Below are positions 1 to 8,257 of a DNA stretch of 62,401 nt, piece after piece (positions within the stretch are counted from its first letter, which is position 1; every line of letters begins with the position of its first letter). This DNA is from UBA11373 sp035291545 (GTDB lineage Bacteria > Actinomycetota > Acidimicrobiia > Spongiisociales > UBA11373): NCBI GenBank assembly GCA_035291545.1, contig DATDRW010000087.1, positions 1 to 62,401 on the forward strand. Direction: 5' to 3'. The translations under genes were made by a program, and so were the position numbers. The notes under the pieces were generated by a model. That model did no database searches, was not told where the DNA came from, and was given only the letters and a program-made list of their open reading frames with translations.

Positions 1-200
1 ACCACTACGCCGACGACGGTGCCCACTACGCCGACGACGGTGCCCACTACGCCGACGACGGTGCCCACTACGCCGACGACGGTGCCCACCACGCCGACGA
101 CGACGGTGCCCACCACGCCGACGACGGTGCCCGCCACGCCGACGACGACGGTGCCCACCACGACGACGACGACGGTGGCTGCGACGACGACGAGCACGAC
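1..200 (+). repeat. 21-bp coding tandem repeat (TPTTVPT units)
   Basis: Near-identical 21-bp units (ACGCCGACGACGGTGCCCACT) run from the left edge to about base 90, then become irregular through insertion of extra ACG codons. They encode the Thr/Pro/Val stalk of the first gene. Such units are prone to copy-number change by slippage. Confidence 0.85.
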
Positions 201-642
201 CTCGACGACTCTCGCCACGATCACGGGCGTGCCGATCGAACCGGCTGCGCCCGGCGGCGTGGCGTCGCCGGACCCCGGTGCGGGCTCCGGACTCCTCAAT
301 TTCGACACGACCGGGATGGCCCCGTCGCTGGCTGGTGCGGTCATGATCGTGGGGAACGCGGGCGACACCCCCTTCGAACCTGCGGACATGCCGGATCAGC
401 CGACCAACGTCTCGGTGTCGATCAACCACCTCCTGGGACCGGTGGCGCCGCCGGCACTCGTCGATGCCGTGGCTTCCCCTCTGGTCGTCCTCGAGGCCCT
501 GGTGGCGGCGATGACCTCGAGCAGCCAGTCGCTGATCGTCCCCGGGATCGTGCTCCTCGTCAGCTTCGCGGTTTCCGGGCCGGCGGCCCCGCGAGCCCTG
601 AGAGGCCGGGGACCCCGCGCTCACTCCCGACGCCGCGGCTAG
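1..642 (+). CDS. Thr/Pro-repeat surface protein, C-terminal part (5' end off window)
   Basis: The reading frame is open from base 1, so the gene begins upstream; the in-frame GTG at 19 is only a valine inside the repeat. The first about 65 residues are a low-complexity heptad of the type TPTTVPT, a wall- or membrane-spanning stalk. A moderately hydrophobic domain follows, and the end has one predicted membrane helix (about residues 178-193, SLIVPGIVLLVSFAVSG) and an Arg-rich tail. This layout fits an extracellular protein anchored by a C-terminal helix with a cytoplasmic basic tail. There is no LPXTG motif. The function of the missing N-terminal part is unknown. Confidence 0.7.
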   Translation, partial: TTTPTTVPTTPTTVPTTPTTVPTTPTTVPTTPTTTVPTTPTTVPATPTTTVPTTTTTTVAATTTSTTSTTLATITGVPIEPAAPGGVASPDPGAGSGLLNFDTTGMAPSLAGAVMIVGNAGDTPFEPADMPDQPTNVSVSINHLLGPVAPPALVDAVASPLVVLEALVAAMTSSSQSLIVPGIVLLVSFAVSGPAAPRALRGRGPRAHSRRRG

Positions 643-785
643 GCAGTTTCCCTGTTCCTGGCAGGAAGTCGGGGTGCGAAGCCCGCAGAGTGAGCGCGAA
701 CCACGATCACGCCCTTGCCGGGATTGGGACGCCGGAGAGACACCTGCGGTGGATCGTTCCCTCGTTCGGGAGAGGGAGGAAGCCC

Positions 786-983
786 ATGAACGAGACCCTG
801 CAGGCCATCATCGCCGGTGTCACCGCGGGCGCCGCCGAGGGTGCGGCCGCGCTCAGACGCAGCGGCGTCGCCGTCGAACTCGATGCCTACACCGTGGAGG
901 CTCGGATCGACGGCGGTGGTGGTCCTCCGTCCGCCTCGATCCGCGTGGACTTCGTGGTGCCCGCCGGGAGGACGGGGCACTAG
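786..983 (+). CDS. Small hypothetical protein, 65 aa
   Basis: The ATG at 786 is preceded by a strong purine-rich ribosome site (GGGAGAGGGAGGAAG, 6 bases upstream). The product starts MNETLQAIIAGVTAGAAEGA and ends with a Gly-rich beta-like stretch. I recognise no domain. Its TAG stop (981-983) overlaps the TAG stop of the convergent nucleotidase gene within the four bases CTAG. The good ribosome site and the tidy convergent overlap argue that it is real; its small size keeps confidence moderate. Confidence 0.5.
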   Translation: MNETLQAIIAGVTAGAAEGAAALRRSGVAVELDAYTVEARIDGGGGPPSASIRVDFVVPAGRTGH

Positions 984-2398
984 GCGTCGTGGGGGAGGCT
1001 GCCCCGATCGGCGCGTAAGTAGGCGTACGGCGTGGCGGCGAGGAAGTTCGACGCCCGCGAGGTGTACACGTCGGCATACCGCTCCACCTGGCGTGCGAAC
1101 AGGCTCTTGTCGTTGCCCGAACGCATGAGCGGACCCCAGGCCCGGTTGCGCAAGCTTCCGGATTCGATGGCGATCGGGGTGATCTCGGCGTCGACGGCGG
1201 CGATCGCCGTACGCAAACTATCGATGATCCGGTCCGCCGCGGTGGCGGTCAGCGACGCCTCGGCATATCCGGCATGGGCCCGCTGCCGGGCGAGGCGCGC
1301 AGATGCGAAGTCGCGCTCCAGGTCGGTCTTTTGTTCCATCAACGCCCGCAACCGCTCCTCTCGGGGCCGGAATGCCTCCATCGCCGCGATCTCGCTCTCC
1401 AGTTCGCGCAGGACCAGCGCGGTGCGCCACCGCAGCAGTGCCTTGCTCACCGACACGTCCGAGTAGAGGTGATCGCCCACATACAGGATCTCGTCGCCGG
1501 AAACGCCGAGATGATCTTCGAGTTGGGGAGCGGAACCGCCGACGTACACCGTGCCCCGGGCGAGCGGGCCCGAATGCGGTCGCATCATCCCCAGGCCCTC
1601 GTCGACGACGCGATACAGAGGTCGGCGTGCGGTGAAGAACTCCGGCTTGGCGGCAGAGACGATCACGGCGTCGAACAGGTCCCGCCAGGTCTGCTCGCCG
1701 GGGAGGTGCCGGTCGAATGCGTACCGCATCATCCGGTCGGTGTACTCCCACTCCGAGTTGGTGATCAGCAGGATCTGTTTGCCGGCGTGGCGTTGATCGA
1801 GCAAGGTCAGCGGCATCTCCGGGTCGGCGACCACGAAGCGTTTCGGATCGGCGACGATCTCCTCCTTGAGGCGACCCTCCATGTGCGCCGAGTCGAGGGT
1901 GGTGCGGACGATGTCGTAGAGCTCTGCGTATCCCCGGACGCCGGAGAGGACGCCGGCGTCGAAGCGATCGACGAGGGCCGCGTACAGCGCCGCCTCAGAC
2001 AGCGAGAACAGCGTGTTGAGGAACACCCACCTCGGATCGGCCAGGTCGACCGCGGTGCCCTGGTACTCGGTGCGGAGGCGGTCGAACTCGAGGAACTCGG
2101 TGCCGTGTGCCGCCCGGATCACGTACCCGAATCGGGTCGGTTTCACCAGGTTGCCGCGCTCGAGGTCGATGGTGAGGCCCCGGATCACCGACTCGGGATC
2201 GAAGACCAGGTCGCCGATCGGCCAGCCGCGAGCGACGAGCCGATCCCGGGCGTGCTGGAACGCCCGCCGTTCCCACTCGTCCACCCGGTAGTGGATGAGC
2301 GTGTAGTCCATGTCGTACCCGATGGCCCGGATCGAACGCAGGTTGAGGGTGCGGTTGCCGTAGATCCGTCGCTCGGCCGGGGGAGGCGCGGTTGCCAT
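980..2398 (-). CDS. HAD-family cytosolic purine 5'-nucleotidase-like phosphatase
   Basis: 472 residues, matching the IMP/GMP-type HAD-IG 5'-nucleotidase family. HAD motif I is visible near residue 30 as YDMDYTLIHY (DxDxT, nucleophile Asp plus acid/base Asp). Later motifs include LLITNSEWEYT (motif II Thr/Ser) and ILYVGDHLYSDV (motif IV acidic pair). Members hydrolyse nucleoside monophosphates in the cytoplasm. A C-terminal helical region (about residues 335-400) is rich in Glu/Arg and may be coiled coil. The ATG start is supported by a TAGATT box ending 7 bases upstream. Exact substrate is not readable from sequence. Confidence 0.85.
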   Translation of the reverse strand: MATAPPPAERRIYGNRTLNLRSIRAIGYDMDYTLIHYRVDEWERRAFQHARDRLVARGWPIGDLVFDPESVIRGLTIDLERGNLVKPTRFGYVIRAAHGTEFLEFDRLRTEYQGTAVDLADPRWVFLNTLFSLSEAALYAALVDRFDAGVLSGVRGYAELYDIVRTTLDSAHMEGRLKEEIVADPKRFVVADPEMPLTLLDQRHAGKQILLITNSEWEYTDRMMRYAFDRHLPGEQTWRDLFDAVIVSAAKPEFFTARRPLYRVVDEGLGMMRPHSGPLARGTVYVGGSAPQLEDHLGVSGDEILYVGDHLYSDVSVSKALLRWRTALVLRELESEIAAMEAFRPREERLRALMEQKTDLERDFASARLARQRAHAGYAEASLTATAADRIIDSLRTAIAAVDAEITPIAIESGSLRNRAWGPLMRSGNDKSLFARQVERYADVYTSRASNFLAATPYAYLRADRGSLPHDA

Positions 2399-2405
2399 TG
2401 ACCGG

Positions 2406-2411
2406 AATCTA
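2406..2411 (-). promoter_or_regulatory. TANNNT -10 box (TAGATT), leaderless type
   Basis: Ends 7 bases before the ATG of the nucleotidase at 2398, so transcription is predicted to begin at or next to the start codon. Confidence 0.5.
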
Positions 2412-2467
2412 GGCGCGAGGGCCGGTGACCCCCGCCGGCGGGGATCTCACGGAGGCCGGGAGTCGTC

Positions 2468-3472
2468 CTAACGCACCAGGAACGCCGGAAGCGGGTCGCC
2501 GTCCTCCACGGTGAATGTCGACTCGCCGGTGTAGTGGGACTCACCTCCCACCTCGACGATCACCGCCGGCCGGTGGCCGACGGTGGTTTCCTCCACCGCC
2601 TCTCCGGTGAAGATCGACCCCACCACACTGGCGAATCTCCGCTCCACCCCCATCGGGATGTTCCCGGCGGCACGCTGGATGGCGATGCGGGCGGTGACCC
2701 CGGAACCGGTCGGGGACCGGTCGACCTGGCGGTCCGCAAACACGCAGACGTTGGCCGTCGCCCTCTCCGACCATTTGTCGTCGCCGTCGGTGAGGATCGT
2801 CCCGTAGAGGAAGTTCAGATCGGGGTCGTCGGGATGCGACAGGGCGAGGGCGGCTGCCGCCGCCCCGGTCGTGGCCCACGCCGCCCGGACCAGATCCGCG
2901 ATCGGACTCCCCGGAACCTCCAACCCGTAGTCGGCGGCGTCGGCGAATGCATAGAAGGCTCCCCCGTAGGCGACGTCCACGGTGATCTCACCGAAGCCGG
3001 GGACCGCCACCGGAACCCGGGAGTGCTCGACGAACGCGGGCACGCTGCGAAAGCCGACCCGTCCGACGCGGCCTCCGGCGACTGCGGCCGACACCCGCAC
3101 CAGACCGGCCGGTACCTGGAGGGCCAGCGTGGTCACCGGCTCCCGCATCGGCACGATCCCGTGTTCGATCGCCCATCGGCCGACGGCGATCGTGGCGTGT
3201 CCGCACATCGTCGAGTACCCCTCGTTGTGCATGAACAGCACCGCGAGATCGGCCTCGGGATGATCGGGCGTGACCGGGATCACGCCGTACATGTCGGCAT
3301 GCCCGCGGGGCTCGAACATCAGCAACCGGCGCAGGTGATCGAGGTGTTCGGCGGCGTAGCGGCGCTTTGCCAGGATCGTCGGCCCGGGGATCTGGGGATA
3401 TCCCTCGACCACGATGCGAACCGGTTCCCCTCCGGTGTGCATGTCCACGGTGCGCAGAGGGGCGACCTTCAC
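2468..3472 (-). CDS. Proline racemase-family protein, predicted trans-3-hydroxy-L-proline dehydratase
   Basis: 334 residues, the normal length of the proline racemase/epimerase superfamily. The first catalytic Cys is present (C90 in STMCGHATIAVG). The second catalytic position, Cys in racemases and 4-hydroxyproline epimerases (DRSPCG), is Thr here (T255 in DRSPTGSG). In the known family this Cys-to-Thr change marks trans-3-hydroxy-L-proline dehydratases, which dehydrate the substrate to pyrroline-2-carboxylate. GTG at 3472 is chosen because the conserved N-terminus (TVDMHTGGEP) follows directly and a TACACT box lies 6 bases upstream; the longer open frame upstream is antisense to ribokinase. 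No pyrroline-2-carboxylate reductase lies next to it. Confidence 0.8.
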   Translation of the reverse strand: MKVAPLRTVDMHTGGEPVRIVVEGYPQIPGPTILAKRRYAAEHLDHLRRLLMFEPRGHADMYGVIPVTPDHPEADLAVLFMHNEGYSTMCGHATIAVGRWAIEHGIVPMREPVTTLALQVPAGLVRVSAAVAGGRVGRVGFRSVPAFVEHSRVPVAVPGFGEITVDVAYGGAFYAFADAADYGLEVPGSPIADLVRAAWATTGAAAAALALSHPDDPDLNFLYGTILTDGDDKWSERATANVCVFADRQVDRSPTGSGVTARIAIQRAAGNIPMGVERRFASVVGSIFTGEAVEETTVGHRPAVIVEVGGESHYTGESTFTVEDGDPLPAFLVR

Positions 3473-3478
3473 CGGGCA

Positions 3479-3484
3479 AGTGTA
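3479..3484 (-). promoter_or_regulatory. TANNNT -10 box (TACACT), leaderless type
   Basis: Ends 6 bases before the GTG at 3472. It supports that start for the hydroxyproline dehydratase-like gene and lies in the short divergent gap shared with ribokinase. Confidence 0.55.
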
Positions 3485-3546
3485 CGAGGCAGCGCCGATC
3501 GGGTGCCGGGGACACGACCGGTGGAGAGAGCGGGAGCGGACGGGGC

Positions 3547-3552
3547 TAGCCT
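3547..3552 (+). promoter_or_regulatory. TANNNT -10 box (TAGCCT), leaderless type
   Basis: Ends 7 bases before the GTG start of the ribokinase gene at 3560. No Shine-Dalgarno sequence is present there. Confidence 0.5.
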
Positions 3553-3559
3553 CGACGGC

Positions 3560-4459
3560 GTGCAGATCGCGGTCGTCGGCAGTCTCAACGTCGACACCAC
3601 CATGCGCGTGGAGCGCCACCCGGCACCCGGCGAGACGGTGCTCGCGGCCGGCCATTTCACCGACACCGGCGGCAAGGGCGCCAACCAGGCGGTCGCCGCC
3701 GCCCGCCTCGGCCACCGGGTGGCGATGATCGGGATGGTGGGAGACGATCCCACAGGCGACCTCCTGCGCCGCACCCTGTCCGACGAGGGGGTCGATGTCT
3801 CCGGAGTGGGGACCGCCGTCGGCATCGAATCCGGGATGGCGGTGATCACCGTCGACGCCTCCGGCGAGAACACGATCGTGGTCGACCCCGCCGCCAACGC
3901 CGCCGTCACGGCCTACCACGTCGCGCGGTTCGCCTCCGTGCTCCGGGGGGCGGCAGTCACCCTGGCGCAACTCGAGATCCCGATCGAAGCGGTTGCCGCC
4001 GCCGCCCGCCTGGCGGGGGGCCGGTTCGTGCTCAACCCGGCTCCGGCAGCCACGGTGCCCGCCGAGGTCATGGCCCGGGTTGCGGTCCTGGTGCCGAACC
4101 GAACCGAAGTGGCCCGGATCACCGGCGGCGAGCCGCCGAGGACGCCCGAGGAGGCGATGGCCGTCGCCGGGGAGATCGCCGGACCGGAGGCGGTCGTCGT
4201 CACCCTCGGCTCCGCCGGTGCGGTGATCGTCTCCGGGCGGTTCCGGCGGCACGTCCCGGCACCCGGGGTGACGGTGGTCGATCCCACCGCTGCGGGCGAC
4301 GCCTTCTGCGGCGGGCTCGCCGGGGCGCTCGCCGACGGGGCATCACTCGACGATGCGGTGCGCTGGGCGGTGCGGTGCGGTGCGGTGGCGACGACGCGCT
4401 GGGGGGCCCAGTCGTCGCTGCCGAGCCGGTCCGACGTCGAAGCACTGGAGGGATCGTGA
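3560..4459 (+). CDS. rbsK: Ribokinase (PfkB family)
   Basis: 299 residues, PfkB carbohydrate kinase family. The N-terminal signature VVGSLNVD is followed by GGKGANQAVAAARLG (sugar-binding Gly-Gly motif). The C-terminal signature DPTAAGDAFCGGLAGAL contains the catalytic Asp (GDAF) and the anion hole. The family phosphorylates ribose, or a related nucleoside or deoxyribose sugar, with ATP. It overlaps the next gene, a nucleoside hydrolase, by four bases (GTGA), so the pair probably cleaves nucleosides and phosphorylates the freed ribose. GTG 3560 is used because the conserved fold starts directly there; the open frame upstream is antisense to the preceding gene. Confidence 0.88.
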   Translation: MQIAVVGSLNVDTTMRVERHPAPGETVLAAGHFTDTGGKGANQAVAAARLGHRVAMIGMVGDDPTGDLLRRTLSDEGVDVSGVGTAVGIESGMAVITVDASGENTIVVDPAANAAVTAYHVARFASVLRGAAVTLAQLEIPIEAVAAAARLAGGRFVLNPAPAATVPAEVMARVAVLVPNRTEVARITGGEPPRTPEEAMAVAGEIAGPEAVVVTLGSAGAVIVSGRFRRHVPAPGVTVVDPTAAGDAFCGGLAGALADGASLDDAVRWAVRCGAVATTRWGAQSSLPSRSDVEALEGS

Positions 4460-5394
4460 CCCGCAAGATCATCATCGACACCGATCCGGGGCAGGACGAC
4501 GCCGTCGCCCTCCTGCTCGCTCTGGCCTCCCCCGGGGAGCTGCACGTGTTGGCGATCACCACGGTGGCAGGCAACGTGCCCGTGCCGCTCACCACGGTCA
4601 ATGCGCTGAAGATGGTCGAGCTTGCCCGACGCACCGAGGTGCCCGTCTACGCGGGCTGCGACCGTCCGATGGTGCGTCCCCTGATCACCGCCGAGTACGT
4701 CCACGGAAGAACGGGACTCGACGGCGCAGATCTTCCCGAGCCGGTGACCGCCCCCGGCACCGGTCATGCCGTCGATCGGATCATCGACCTGGTGATGGAG
4801 CACGAGCCCGGCTCGATCACGATATGCCCCCTCGGGCCGCTGACCAATGTCGGCACCGCCATCACCCGGGCACCGGAGATCGTATCCCGCATCCGCGAGA
4901 TCGTGCTCATGGGCGGCGGTTTCTTTGAGGGAGGCAATACCACTGCCGCCGCCGAGTTCAACATCTTCGTGGATCCGCACGCTGCCGATGTGGTGTTCCG
5001 CTCCGGCGTCCCCATCACCGTGATGCCTCTCGACGTCACCCACAGGGCGCTCATCCTTCCCCGCCACCTGAAGCGATTTGCTGCGATGGGAACCCCGGTG
5101 GGCGGGGCGGTGCACGGGCTGCTCGCCTTCTACGAGCGTTACGACGTCGAGAAGTACGGCCTCGAGGGCGGACCGCTCCACGACCCCTGCGTGATCGCCT
5201 ACCTCCTCCACCCCGAGCTGTTCACCGGCAAACTGGTCAACGTCACCGTGGAGACCGGGTCGGAGCTCACCATGGGGATGACCGTCGCCGATTGGTGGGG
5301 GATGAGCAGCCGTCCCCGAAACGCACGGTGGATTCGGGGAGTCGATGCCGACGGGTTCTTCGACCTTCTCGTCGACCGGTTGTCCCGCCTCTAA
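4456..5394 (+). CDS. Inosine-uridine type nucleoside hydrolase
   Basis: 312 residues, typical of the family. The N-terminal Ca-binding motif is IIIDTDPGQDDAVALLLAL (DTDPGxDDA). The conserved GPLTNVGTAITR and MGGGFFEGGNTT segments and the C-terminal DPCVIAYLL (final Ca-ligand Asp) are all present. These enzymes hydrolyse the N-glycosidic bond of ribonucleosides to base and ribose. The GTG start overlaps the rbsK stop, implying translational coupling. Its TAA stop overlaps the stop of the convergent MFS gene in the bases CTAA (5391-5394). Substrate preference cannot be assigned. Confidence 0.88.
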   Translation: MTRKIIIDTDPGQDDAVALLLALASPGELHVLAITTVAGNVPVPLTTVNALKMVELARRTEVPVYAGCDRPMVRPLITAEYVHGRTGLDGADLPEPVTAPGTGHAVDRIIDLVMEHEPGSITICPLGPLTNVGTAITRAPEIVSRIREIVLMGGGFFEGGNTTAAAEFNIFVDPHAADVVFRSGVPITVMPLDVTHRALILPRHLKRFAAMGTPVGGAVHGLLAFYERYDVEKYGLEGGPLHDPCVIAYLLHPELFTGKLVNVTVETGSELTMGMTVADWWGMSSRPRNARWIRGVDADGFFDLLVDRLSRL

Positions 5395-6530
5395 TCGGGG
5401 TCGGGAACGAGCGCGAGCAGGACCACCAGGGCCGCCAGCGCCGCCGCCGCCGATACCGTTGCAGTGGCCGGAATCCCGTTCCACGCATACAACGACGGAC
5501 CAACCGCATCGCCCGCGGCGCGTCCGATCCCGATGGCGACCATCAGCCAGGCCAGGAAGCGGCCACGCGCTCCAGGAGCCGCCTCCGTGGCGAGGGGGAC
5601 CGTGGCCACGATCGTGATCTCGAACGCGACGAACGTCAGGGCGAGCACGACGAGACCACCGGTGAGCGTTCCCGAGGCGAGGGCCAGACCGGCATATCCC
5701 ACCACCGACACCGCGAGGCCGATCGCCACCATCCGCCGCGGCCCGAGACGGTCGGCATAGAGCAGGACCGATCCCTCCCCGGCCAGTTCGGCCACCGCGA
5801 TCGCGGTGGAGGCGAGACCGAGGGCGGCGAGCGAGAGGGCGAACCCGTCCTCCATCCAGGCACCGAACACGACGAACGTCGTCTCGGCGGCGAACGTGAA
5901 CAGGAACCCGGCGGCGAGCAGCGCCAGCATGGCGCGGTCGGGCCGGAGCGGTACCGGGGTCGCATCGGCGCCGGTGTGGTCGGCCTCCAGGATCCGGGGG
6001 GCGGCGGCGGCGACGACGACCAGCAGTCCCGACAGCACCCAGAAGGGGGCGCGCCACCCGTATCCGGAAATCAGCCATCCGGTGAGCGGCGCACCCACCA
6101 GCATGCCTCCGGCCCAGGTGAGCTCGAGGATGGAGAGGTACCGGGCTCGCCGGTCGAAGGGTGTCCGATCGGCGACGTAGGCCTGGGCGGCGGCGTCGAA
6201 GCTCGGTTTCCCCAGTCCGAGCAGCACGAATCCGACCAGGGCGCCGGCCGCCACCCCGGTGGCCGCGGTCACCACCGCCCCGACCGCCATCAGCGACAGG
6301 CCGAACACGACGAGCCGGACCCGGCGCTCGCCGCGCCCGACGGTGCCCACCACGAGCGGGGTGCCGACGAAGGCGAGGGAGCGGGCGGAGAGCAGGAGGC
6401 CGGCCCGCTCCAACGAGATGCCCAGGCCGCGGGCGATGGCGGGGAGGAACGGGGACACGAAGCGATGCGTCGTGTTCACCAGCAAGCGGGTCCCGGTGAG
6501 GAAAGTGATCGCGCCGCGAAACGACCTCAC
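5391..6530 (-). CDS. MFS transporter
   Basis: 379 residues with about 12 hydrophobic segments, the usual size of a Major Facilitator Superfamily protein. Charged cytoplasmic loops occur after helix 2 (GRGERRVRL) and helix 8 (YADRLGPRRM), the usual A-type loop positions. GTG 6530 is taken as start because hydrophobic sequence begins there and it overlaps the stop of the upstream sixA-like gene as GTGA; the longer open frame is antisense or shadow. The drug- or metabolite-export role is a family inference only. The protein lies in the inner membrane. Confidence 0.78.
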   Translation of the reverse strand: MRSFRGAITFLTGTRLLVNTTHRFVSPFLPAIARGLGISLERAGLLLSARSLAFVGTPLVVGTVGRGERRVRLVVFGLSLMAVGAVVTAATGVAAGALVGFVLLGLGKPSFDAAAQAYVADRTPFDRRARYLSILELTWAGGMLVGAPLTGWLISGYGWRAPFWVLSGLLVVVAAAAPRILEADHTGADATPVPLRPDRAMLALLAAGFLFTFAAETTFVVFGAWMEDGFALSLAALGLASTAIAVAELAGEGSVLLYADRLGPRRMVAIGLAVSVVGYAGLALASGTLTGGLVVLALTFVAFEITIVATVPLATEAAPGARGRFLAWLMVAIGIGRAAGDAVGPSLYAWNGIPATATVSAAAALAALVVLLALVPDPD

Positions 6531-7003
6531 GAGGGTCCGCCGCCGAGCGCGGCGGGAACGATCATCCAGCGCAGGACGCCGCCCCCGGGCTCTGGCTCGC
6601 CCTCGATGCACGCCGCCGCCGCCGTCACCATGCCCACGGTGCCGCCTCCCACGATTGCCGAGATCGTTGCCGACCACACCGGCTCGTGCCCGAAGGCGAT
6701 CGTGGAATCGGTGCGCTGCTCGGCGAGCACCGCGAGGAGGTCGGCGACGCTTCCCCCGTAAAGGCGATCGTCGACGGTGATGGAGGCGTTCCATCCGGCC
6801 GCGGCCGCCACCCGTTCAGCGGTCTCCCGGGCCCGGCGCGCCGGCGATGAGACCAGGGCTCGGGGGTGGGGGACTGCCCCGGCGAGAAAGGCTCCGATGA
6901 GTGCGGCATCGCTCCGCCCGCGATCGGCGAGGGCCCGATCGAGATCGGCAACGCGGGGTGAACGCTCCGCCTTGGCATGCCGGACGAGGACGAAGGTGGG
7001 CAT
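6527..7003 (-). CDS. SixA-like histidine phosphatase
   Basis: 158 residues with the phosphohistidine signature VLVRHAKAE near the N-terminus (RHG-type catalytic His) and a second His in FGHEPVWS. RALVSSPARRARETAE is the conserved central Arg-containing motif. The short length and RHAKA variant resemble SixA phosphohistidine phosphatases rather than phosphoglycerate mutases. It is the first gene of a two-gene unit with the MFS transporter (four-base overlap). A TACTCT box ends 8 bases before the ATG. Confidence 0.8.
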   Translation of the reverse strand: MPTFVLVRHAKAERSPRVADLDRALADRGRSDAALIGAFLAGAVPHPRALVSSPARRARETAERVAAAAGWNASITVDDRLYGGSVADLLAVLAEQRTDSTIAFGHEPVWSATISAIVGGGTVGMVTAAAACIEGEPEPGGGVLRWMIVPAALGGGPS

Positions 7004-7011
7004 GGCGGGGG

Positions 7012-7017
7012 AGAGTA
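7012..7017 (-). promoter_or_regulatory. TANNNT -10 box (TACTCT), leaderless type
   Basis: Ends 8 bases before the ATG of the SixA-like gene at 7003. It sits immediately beside the heptamer repeat starting at 7021. Confidence 0.5.
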
Positions 7018-7020
7018 GGG

Positions 7021-7048
7021 ACCAGATACCAGATTCCAGACACCAGAT
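7021..7048. repeat. Heptamer tandem repeat block A (4 x ACCAGAT)
   Basis: Four consecutive 7-bp units (ACCAGAT, ACCAGAT, TCCAGAC, ACCAGAT) fill the divergent gap between the SixA-like and aminotransferase genes. No inverted partner is seen nearby. The CCAG core recurs in the block at 39961. Confidence 0.85.
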
Positions 7049-7054
7049 GCCCGC

Positions 7055-7060
7055 TACCTT
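7055..7060 (+). promoter_or_regulatory. TANNNT -10 box (TACCTT), leaderless type
   Basis: Ends 9 bases before the GTG of the aminotransferase at 7070; no Shine-Dalgarno sequence is visible. Confidence 0.45.
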
Positions 7061-7069
7061 GCGCCCGAC

Positions 7070-8257
7070 GTGACCTCACCCATCTCGCGCCGCATCGCCG
7101 CCATCTCCGACTCCGCGACGATGGCCATCACCGCCCGGGCGGCGGCGTTGCGGGCCGCCGGCCGCCCCGTCATCGGCTTCGGTGTCGGCGAACCGGACTT
7201 CCCCACCCCCGAGCACATCGTGGCCGCGGCGCAGCAAGCCGCCGCCGACCCGAGGGCACATCACTACTCGCCCGCCGCCGGGCTCCCCGAGTTGCGGGCG
7301 GCGGTGGCGGTCAAGACCCGGCGTGACTCGGGACTCGACTGCGGGCCGGAGAACGTGACGATCACGGTGGGAGCCAAGGGGGCGGTCTTCGGGACCTGTG
7401 CCGCGCTCCTCGACCCGGGCGACGAGGTGCTGGTGCCGACGCCCTACTGGGTCTCGTACCCGGAGATCGTCGCCCTCGCCGGCGCCGTGACCCGGCCGGT
7501 CCCCTCCACCATCGCCACCGGCTACAAGGTCTCGGTCGATGATCTCGAGGCGGCCCGCACCCCTCGCACCAAGATGCTCATCTTCGTCTCGCCGGGGAAC
7601 CCCACCGGTGCGGTGTACCGCCGCGACGAGGTCGCCGCGATCGGCCGCTGGGCCGCCCACCACGGCATCTGGGTGCTCACAGACGAGATCTACGAACACT
7701 TGGTATACGGGGATGCCGAGTTCTCCTCCCTGCCCGTCGAGGCCCCGGCGGCGCGCGAGCGCTGCGTCGTGGTCAACAGCGTGGCCAAGACCTACGCCAT
7801 GACGGGCTGGAGGGTCGGATGGCTGGTCGGGCCTCCCGCGGTTGCCGCTGCGGTGGGCCGCCTCCAGTCGCACTCCACGTCGAACGTGGCCAATGTCTCG
7901 CAACTCGCGGCGCTGGCTGCTCTCGAGGGTCCGATGGACCCGGTGTGGGCGATGCGGTCCGCATTCGACCGCCGCCGCAAGACCATGTACGGACTGTTGC
8001 AGGACATCCCCGGGGTCGAGGTGCGCGAACCCGAGGGCGCCATCTACGCCTTCCCGCGGGTCGCCCTGGGCCGGGCCCTGGGCGGAAGAACGCCGTCCAC
8101 GACCGTGGAACTCGCCGAGACACTCCTCGAGCTCGCCGAGATCGCCGTGGTCCCCGGCGAGGCCTTCGGTTCTCCCGGATCGCTCCGGCTCTCGTTCGCC
8201 CTGGGAGACGACGACCTCGTCACCGGTCTCGGCCGGTGGCGGGATCTCGCCGGCTAA
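7070..8257 (+). CDS. Class I PLP aminotransferase (aspartate aminotransferase-like)
   Basis: 395 residues, fold-type I, subgroup I-gamma. The PLP lysine is in NSVAKTYAMTGWRVGW. Other landmarks are SPGNPTGAVY (carboxylate/PLP region), TDEIYEHLVYG (PLP ring-binding Asp and Tyr) and a C-terminal Arg in SLRLSFALGD that would bind the substrate alpha-carboxylate. Likely reaction is transfer between aspartate (or a related amino acid) and 2-oxoglutarate; the family is versatile and the substrate is inferred. The TAA stop overlaps the stop of the convergent aroQ in CTAA (8254-8257). Confidence 0.88.
   Translation: MTSPISRRIAAISDSATMAITARAAALRAAGRPVIGFGVGEPDFPTPEHIVAAAQQAAADPRAHHYSPAAGLPELRAAVAVKTRRDSGLDCGPENVTITVGAKGAVFGTCAALLDPGDEVLVPTPYWVSYPEIVALAGAVTRPVPSTIATGYKVSVDDLEAARTPRTKMLIFVSPGNPTGAVYRRDEVAAIGRWAAHHGIWVLTDEIYEHLVYGDAEFSSLPVEAPAARERCVVVNSVAKTYAMTGWRVGWLVGPPAVAAAVGRLQSHSTSNVANVSQLAALAALEGPMDPVWAMRSAFDRRRKTMYGLLQDIPGVEVREPEGAIYAFPRVALGRALGGRTPSTTVELAETLLELAEIAVVPGEAFGSPGSLRLSFALGDDDLVTGLGRWRDLAG

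Noticed and set aside
1..642. Sortase-anchored wall protein
   Set aside because: The C-terminal helix and basic tail resemble a sorting signal, but there is no LPXTG-like motif before the helix.
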